A stretch of 56,590 bases of DNA from Marinomonas spartinae (GTDB lineage Bacteria; Pseudomonadota; Gammaproteobacteria; Pseudomonadales; Marinomonadaceae), in assembly GCF_016461715.1 (NCBI RefSeq), contig NZ_JAEMUI010000030.1, positions 1 to 56,590 on the forward strand, in the 5' to 3' direction. The notes beneath the pieces are model-generated. The model was given only the letters and a program-made list of their open reading frames with translations. It ran no database searches and was not told the origin of the DNA. Position 1 is the first letter of the stretch, and the number at the start of each line of letters is the position of its first letter. The translations under genes were made by a program, and so were the position numbers. This document shows, piece after piece, positions 52,852 to 56,590 of this stretch.

Positions 52852-53757
52852 ATGAAACGCGATATTTATGCTTATCTAACCTCTTTTGTCCTGATATTAG
52901 CGATTGGTTTCAGCGTCTTTTTGGTAATCAGTGATAACGATATCCCTTTCACCACGCTGGCCAGAGTTAAAACCTCGATCTTAAATTTATCTCCTCAAGT
53001 CTCAGGCAACATTGAAAAAGTCTTGGTAAAAGAAGGCGAAACAGTTAGCGCTGGACAAACCTTATTTCAACTAGATCCCAGCCAATATCAGCTGGCTGTC
53101 AACAAAGCTCGAGCCAACCTACATCAAGCACAAAGCCAATGGCAGCAAACTAAGCTGTACTTAAAACGAATAGCAACCTTGAATAAATCCTCTTTGACCA
53201 GCAAAGAAAAATTGGATGAAGCCACAGCCAACGAGCAAAGCGCGGCGGCTAACGTGCAAGCGGCACAAGCCACTTTACAGATAGCACAACGTAATCTAGA
53301 CCATACCAAGATTATCACCGCTGAACCTGGCGTAGTGACGAATTTAGCCTATCAAGTTGGCATGTATGTCACGCCATCTTCAACGCTGGTACACATTATT
53401 AACCGGAAAAAATTCTGGCTCGCCGCCGATTTTACCGAAAAAGGTTTACCCGTTTTAACCCCCAATCGTGAAGTCAACATTGTCTTTGATGCCTATCCCG
53501 ATCGCGTGTTTCACGGCCATATTAGCTCCATTGACCCAGCGATATTAGCGGGAGCAGAAAGCGCCACTTCACTTGCACAAGTCGATAGTGAAACCCGTTG
53601 GATTCGCCCACAACAACAAATCCGCGTACGCATTCAGGTAGATCATGCGCCCTCTCCGCTGGTAGCAGGTAGCCGAGCCAGTGTCATGGTGCGTGATAAG
53701 AATCATATTTCCGATATTTGGATGACGATGTTGAGCTGGATGAGGTACGTCTATTAA
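52852..53757 (+). CDS. HlyD-family membrane fusion protein
   Basis: 301-residue periplasmic adaptor (EmrA/AaeA type). One N-terminal transmembrane helix (about 7-26), a biotinyl-lipoyl half-motif (VSGNIEKVLVKEGETVSAGQTLFQLDP near 45-72), a coiled-coil hairpin (about 80-155) and beta-barrel domains. It pairs with the following DUF2955 permease; the stop and start overlap as TAATG. Together they form an efflux system of the AaeAB kind for aromatic or hydrophobic acids. Substrate not shown by the sequence. Confidence 0.87.
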   Translation: MKRDIYAYLTSFVLILAIGFSVFLVISDNDIPFTTLARVKTSILNLSPQVSGNIEKVLVKEGETVSAGQTLFQLDPSQYQLAVNKARANLHQAQSQWQQTKLYLKRIATLNKSSLTSKEKLDEATANEQSAAANVQAAQATLQIAQRNLDHTKIITAEPGVVTNLAYQVGMYVTPSSTLVHIINRKKFWLAADFTEKGLPVLTPNREVNIVFDAYPDRVFHGHISSIDPAILAGAESATSLAQVDSETRWIRPQQQIRVRIQVDHAPSPLVAGSRASVMVRDKNHISDIWMTMLSWMRYVY

Positions 53758-54755
53758 TGTACGAGCTGATTCGTAAAACACTAATCATTGTACTGTGCTT
53801 GATGCTGAGTAAAATGCTGCATTTAAATGTCAGCGTCTATGTGGTGCTCTTCGCCATTGTCGTGGCGACCACCAGTTTTTCTAAACATCTAACACATCTA
53901 TTACAACGTTTAATGCCTTCTGTGGCGGCGGCAGTGGGGGCCGTGTTTGTAAACCAGCTCTTTGCTGACCACCCCTTTATTATCTGGACTTGCTGCATCG
54001 TGTATTTTGATCATGTGCGCCGTCATGCGGATAACAACCTACGGATTCGCATGGCCACCTTGCCTTTATTCATGATCATTTTTATTACCACCTATAGCAA
54101 CAGCTCTGGGTACATTTTAGCCATTCCGAACATTATTCGCGACGTGGTGCTAAGCGCTTTTTTAGCCGCATTAGTCGCCAGTTTGGTCAATCATCTGATG
54201 CCAGTAAAAGCAAAACCTCCCAAGCCCGTCGTTGTGCCCCAACCCGTCTATGGAACAGATCGCCTAAAAATGCTGATATTGGTCGGGGGCGGCTTGGCCT
54301 TCATCATGATCAATGAAGTCACCAGCGCCGTATTTTGCCTCGTTCCTTTGATCACCTCTGCCATGCAACCAACGCACGCGCACATGAAACAACATGCGAT
54401 TGAAAAGATTCTCGCCCAAGTCGGAGGCTGCAGCTTAGCGGTCATCGCTTCACTGATCTATTCCGGTACCGAGGTGGATGTATACACCTATTTTGTTGTC
54501 TCCTTCCTATTGGTGTATTTGATTTTATACTGGAGTCACTATTCTGAAGCGGGAGACAGAGCGATTCACGCGGACGCGTTAATGGGCTTTTTGATTCCCT
54601 ATCAACTTTATGTGGCAAAAAACGGTAACGATTTTGGCTTACATTCGATTGCCCTACGTGCCGTGGAACTGATCATCGCCTTACTAATCATTTATGCGTT
54701 GGCCCATTGGCTAAACCGCCTTGGGCAAGGTAAAAAATCACAGACTTCAACCTAA
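53757..54755 (+). CDS. DUF2955 / FUSC-like efflux permease
   Basis: 332-residue membrane protein, about eight to ten helices in two halves (SKMLHLN at the start, MQPTHAHMKQ in the middle), matching DUF2955, a fusaric-acid/aromatic-acid-type permease family usually encoded next to a HlyD adaptor. Its ATG overlaps the hlyD stop. The sequence contains no ATP-binding motif, so transport is probably proton-driven. Confidence 0.8.
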   Translation: MYELIRKTLIIVLCLMLSKMLHLNVSVYVVLFAIVVATTSFSKHLTHLLQRLMPSVAAAVGAVFVNQLFADHPFIIWTCCIVYFDHVRRHADNNLRIRMATLPLFMIIFITTYSNSSGYILAIPNIIRDVVLSAFLAALVASLVNHLMPVKAKPPKPVVVPQPVYGTDRLKMLILVGGGLAFIMINEVTSAVFCLVPLITSAMQPTHAHMKQHAIEKILAQVGGCSLAVIASLIYSGTEVDVYTYFVVSFLLVYLILYWSHYSEAGDRAIHADALMGFLIPYQLYVAKNGNDFGLHSIALRAVELIIALLIIYALAHWLNRLGQGKKSQTST

Positions 54756-54760
54756 GCAAA

Positions 54761-54779
54761 GCCACCTTTTTACGGTGGC
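54761..54779 (+). terminator. Weak terminator-like hairpin after the DUF2955 gene
   Basis: GCCACC-TTTTTAC-GGTGGC, five bp past the permease stop. No T-run follows. It probably separates the efflux pair from the convergent membrane-protein array. Confidence 0.5.
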
Positions 54780-54814
54780 AATTCTTAAGTGAATGTCAGC
54801 CACTTATCCTATCG

Positions 54815-55270
54815 TCAGAACAGCCTTCTAGGATTATCCTTTCGCCACTGGATAGGGTCATAGCCGTGCACAGCTTGGTATTTCGCTGCTTGCTTGCGTA
54901 TAAACCTTACACATAAAGAGGAAGAGTAATAAAAGCCAGACCAAACGACTGCAATAAGGTTCACACTAGCCACATAGTATATAGAGGGATAATATATGTC
55001 GGGATTTAGCCGCCTGAAATTGATGATGGCAGAGATCATAAGAATAATAGAAAGACAACTAAAACCGACCATGAACCATCGAGGCCACCTAAAGTAACGA
55101 AGCATTAAGATATTTAATGTTTGGAGAATCAACATATAAAAAAGTATTCCATATGCGATAAACTCCACATTCTCCTCTGTGGCTTCAACGCCTGAAGTAA
55201 GTATGACAAAAATAATCGATAAAGGGCAACTCAAGCTCCATAACACACCAGTGGTACAGAATAAAAACAT
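54815..55270 (-). CDS. Small tandem-duplicated membrane protein A
   Basis: 151-residue protein with four hydrophobic helices (about 3-25, 38-58, 66-84 and 95-115) and the hydrophilic tail AVHGYDPIQWRKDNPRRLF. It is most like copy C (55804-56259) and also clearly related to copy B (55317-55757). I do not recognise the family. Ribosome site GCGAGGG before ATG 55270. The sequence ahead of it repeats the block AAGGGTGATG..GCGAGG found before copy B. Confidence 0.7.
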   Translation of the reverse strand: MFLFCTTGVLWSLSCPLSIIFVILTSGVEATEENVEFIAYGILFYMLILQTLNILMLRYFRWPRWFMVGFSCLSIILMISAIINFRRLNPDIYYPSIYYVASVNLIAVVWSGFYYSSSLCVRFIRKQAAKYQAVHGYDPIQWRKDNPRRLF

Positions 55271-55316
55271 AACGCCCTCGCAGCATCACCCTTACATTTT
55301 AATAACACGTTAACTC

Positions 55317-55757
55317 TCAGAACAGCCTTCTAGGATTATCCTTTCGCCATTGAATAGGATCATTGCCATGGATAGATTGGTATTTTTGAGCATGAATTTT
55401 AAGTAATTTGACGCATAAAGAAGAAGAAAAATAAAAGTATGACCATGCAGCAGCGATAAGGTTGGCGTAAGTCATATAATGTACAGCTGCGTTTAGCCCC
55501 GTAAAATTGATAATAGCAAATACCATTAGAATAACAGAAAGAAAACTAAGAGTCGCCATTGTCCGTCGCGCCCATCTAAAGTATCTAAGCATCAAAATAT
55601 TTAGCGCTTGAAGAATAACGACATAAAAAATCATTCCAAACATAAGCCATGAAATAGAATCATCCGTGAGTTCTAAGTGAGATATAGCAAAGAGGGATGG
55701 TATAACCATAACGCAACTTACTGTCCATAACACGGCTGTGACACTGTATAAAAACAT
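55317..55757 (-). CDS. Small tandem-duplicated membrane protein B
   Basis: About 146 residues (two neighbouring ATG codons; 55757 aligns best with the paralogs, 55760 is possible). Same four-helix layout and the identical tail DPIQWRKDNPRRLF, but it lacks the eight-residue PDIYYPSI stretch present in A and C, and its helices are more diverged. It is the middle copy of the three. Confidence 0.7.
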   Translation of the reverse strand: MFLYSVTAVLWTVSCVMVIPSLFAISHLELTDDSISWLMFGMIFYVVILQALNILMLRYFRWARRTMATLSFLSVILMVFAIINFTGLNAAVHYMTYANLIAAAWSYFYFSSSLCVKLLKIHAQKYQSIHGNDPIQWRKDNPRRLF

Positions 55758-55803
55758 CATTTCCTCGCAACATCACCCTTGCATATTAATAAAACGTTTA
55801 CTA

Positions 55804-56259
55804 TCAGAACAGCCTTCTAGGGTTATCCTTTCGCCATTGAATAGGATCGTAACCGTGTACAGCTTGGTACTTAGCAGCTTGTCGTCGGATAAACTTGCCC
55901 CATAAAGAAGAAGAAAAATAAAAGCATGACCAAGTGACTGCTATAAGATTCACACTGCCAAGATAGTATATAGAAGGATAATATATGTCAGGATTTAAAC
56001 TACTAAATTTGATAATAGCAAAGATCATCAGAATAATAGAAAGAAAACTCACACCAACCATTAACCAACGAGCCCAATTAAAATAGCGAAGCATTAAAAT
56101 GAAAAATGTTTGGAGTACTAAGATATAAACAATCATTCCATACACAATCAACTTCATATTTTCGTCTGTCGCTTCGACGCCTACAACAAGCAGTACAAAA
56201 AAAACAGACAAACCACAGCCAATAGTCCATAGAAAGCTGGAGATACAGAACAAAAGCAT
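55804..56259 (-). CDS. Small tandem-duplicated membrane protein C
   Basis: About 151 residues, closest to copy A (NPDIYYPSIYY, AVHGYDPIQWRKDNPRRLF identical). I place the start at ATG 56259 because it aligns with MFLF... of the other copies. The open frame runs on to 56292 but that adds residues absent from A and B. First gene of the array on the minus strand. Confidence 0.68.
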   Translation of the reverse strand: MLLFCISSFLWTIGCGLSVFFVLLVVGVEATDENMKLIVYGMIVYILVLQTFFILMLRYFNWARWLMVGVSFLSIILMIFAIIKFSSLNPDIYYPSIYYLGSVNLIAVTWSCFYFSSSLWGKFIRRQAAKYQAVHGYDPIQWRKDNPRRLF

Positions 56260-56455
56260 AATTTTTAAAAACCTCTTCCTAATAGATAACACTAATGGCT
56301 ATTTGATTACCTTTTGAGAGCCTTTTAACCCCCTCATGAACAACTCCTCCTTTTGCACTTGAGTACAGGGTCAGAAAGGATGCAATACTTTGTCTAATTT
56401 GATAAGAAGTCGCTCGCCTGACTTCTTTAGCGCTATATAAGTACATTTTTTGACT

Positions 56456-56484
56456 CTTTAGACGACCTAGTAGGTCGTCTAAAG
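56456..56484 (-). terminator. Perfect stem-loop after the TRAP permease gene
   Basis: Perfect 13-bp arms CTTTAGACGACCT/AGGTCGTCTAAAG with loop of 3 bases, starting seven bases past the stop at 56491. Only AGTCAAAAAATG follows on the minus strand, so there is no T-run. It most likely closes the TRAP permease transcript. Confidence 0.65.
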
Positions 56485-56490
56485 TCGTAT

Positions 56491-56590
56491 TTAATTTTTT
56501 GAAAGGCTTGGTAGCCATATAGCGATATCAGGAAATATCATAATTAGAGTCAAACCTAACAATCCCATCATGGCGTAAGGAAAGGCACCT
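56491..56590 (-). CDS. TRAP transporter large permease DctM, C-terminal fragment
   Basis: Partial: only the last 32 codons lie in the window, running off the right edge. The peptide GAFPYAMMGLLGLT...MIFPDIAIWLPSLSKN has the last hydrophobic helix and the FPDIAIWLP ending typical of DctM large subunits. The rest of the gene, with its DctQ and DctP partners, would lie to the right. It is followed by a perfect hairpin. Confidence 0.7.
   Translation of the reverse strand, partial: GAFPYAMMGLLGLTLIMIFPDIAIWLPSLSKN

Larger units (their letters stand above)
54815..56259 (-). repeat. Three-copy tandem gene array
   Basis: Three paralogous units of about 490 bp in the same orientation. Besides the coding regions, the 3' ends (CAGAACAGCCTTCTAGG and following bases at 54818, 55318 and 55806) and the ribosome-site region (GCGAGG preceded by AAGGGTGATG, for A and B) are repeated. 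The duplications therefore copied whole gene units. B has diverged more than A and C from each other. Confidence 0.8.

Noticed and set aside
56279..56518. Open frame of 79 codons on the minus strand before the membrane-protein array
   Set aside because: Its first 28 bases overlap, in another frame, the end of a recognisable TRAP permease gene. It contains the perfect hairpin that follows that gene, and has no convincing ribosome site.

Overview
The window reads as chromosomal DNA of a heterotrophic marine gammaproteobacterium. Gene content (two-subunit pyruvate carboxylase with divergent LysR, grpE-dnaK-dnaJ block, DUF3392 and DUF501 genes, TRAP and tripartite tricarboxylate transporters, many LysR regulators) fits Oceanospirillales, and a Marinomonas-like organism is my best guess. 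That is inference from gene content, not a database result. I saw no rRNA, tRNA, insertion sequence, prophage or CRISPR array.

Layout. 1-2.9 kb: end of a histidine-utilisation locus (hutF, hutD, convergent hutC with a near-canonical hut operator). 2.9-6.7 kb: cytochrome b561-type protein, membrane-anchored SRPBCC/GyrI-like protein, small membrane protein, proline dipeptidase. 7-16.4 kb: tripartite tricarboxylate transporter (tctC-tctB-tctA), then on the minus strand shikimate/quinate dehydrogenase, an AEC permease and type II dehydroquinase, a divergent LysR regulator with two HTH domains, then ligC and an aldo/keto reductase. 16.4-21.5 kb: pycA-pycB, the divergent regulator pycR and ogt. 21.8-28.3 kb: a soluble PAS-PAS chemoreceptor and the six-gene operon ligJ-ligK-ligU-ligI-ligA-ligB. 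28.6-34.6 kb: peroxiredoxin, membrane chemoreceptor, MocR-type regulator, PilZ protein, DUF501 protein and a small unknown. 34.9-38.5 kb: glpR, glpD and a GcvA-like LysR. 38.75-38.97 kb: a candidate small RNA with promoter, hairpins and terminator. 39-43.4 kb: site-2 protease plus DUF2167 protein, long-form GAPDH, DUF3392 protein, exported unknown. 43.8-48.6 kb: uridine-kinase-like gene and the grpE-dnaK-dnaJ heat-shock block with two sigma-32-type promoters. 48.7-54.8 kb: TetR/SDR pair, then LysR/coniferyl aldehyde dehydrogenase and a HlyD/DUF2955 efflux pair. 54.8-56.3 kb: three tandem paralogous small membrane proteins. The right edge holds the last codons of a TRAP large permease.

How it fits together. 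The dominant theme is catabolism of lignin- or plant-derived aromatics through protocatechuate 4,5-cleavage. LigAB open the ring, LigC oxidises the semialdehyde, LigI hydrolyses the pyrone, LigU and LigJ isomerise and hydrate, and LigK splits the product to pyruvate and oxaloacetate. Pyruvate carboxylase, lying between ligC and the lig operon, can turn the pyruvate into more oxaloacetate. Dehydroquinase and an apparently NAD-type quinate/shikimate dehydrogenase could feed 3-dehydroshikimate towards protocatechuate, but no 3-dehydroshikimate dehydratase is visible here. Coniferyl aldehyde dehydrogenase and an aromatic-acid-type efflux pair extend the same theme. Points most worth a second look are the double-HTH LysR with its repeat-rich promoters, the candidate small RNA near 38.8-39.0 kb, the three-gene tandem array at the right end, and the DUF2167/site-2 protease pair.
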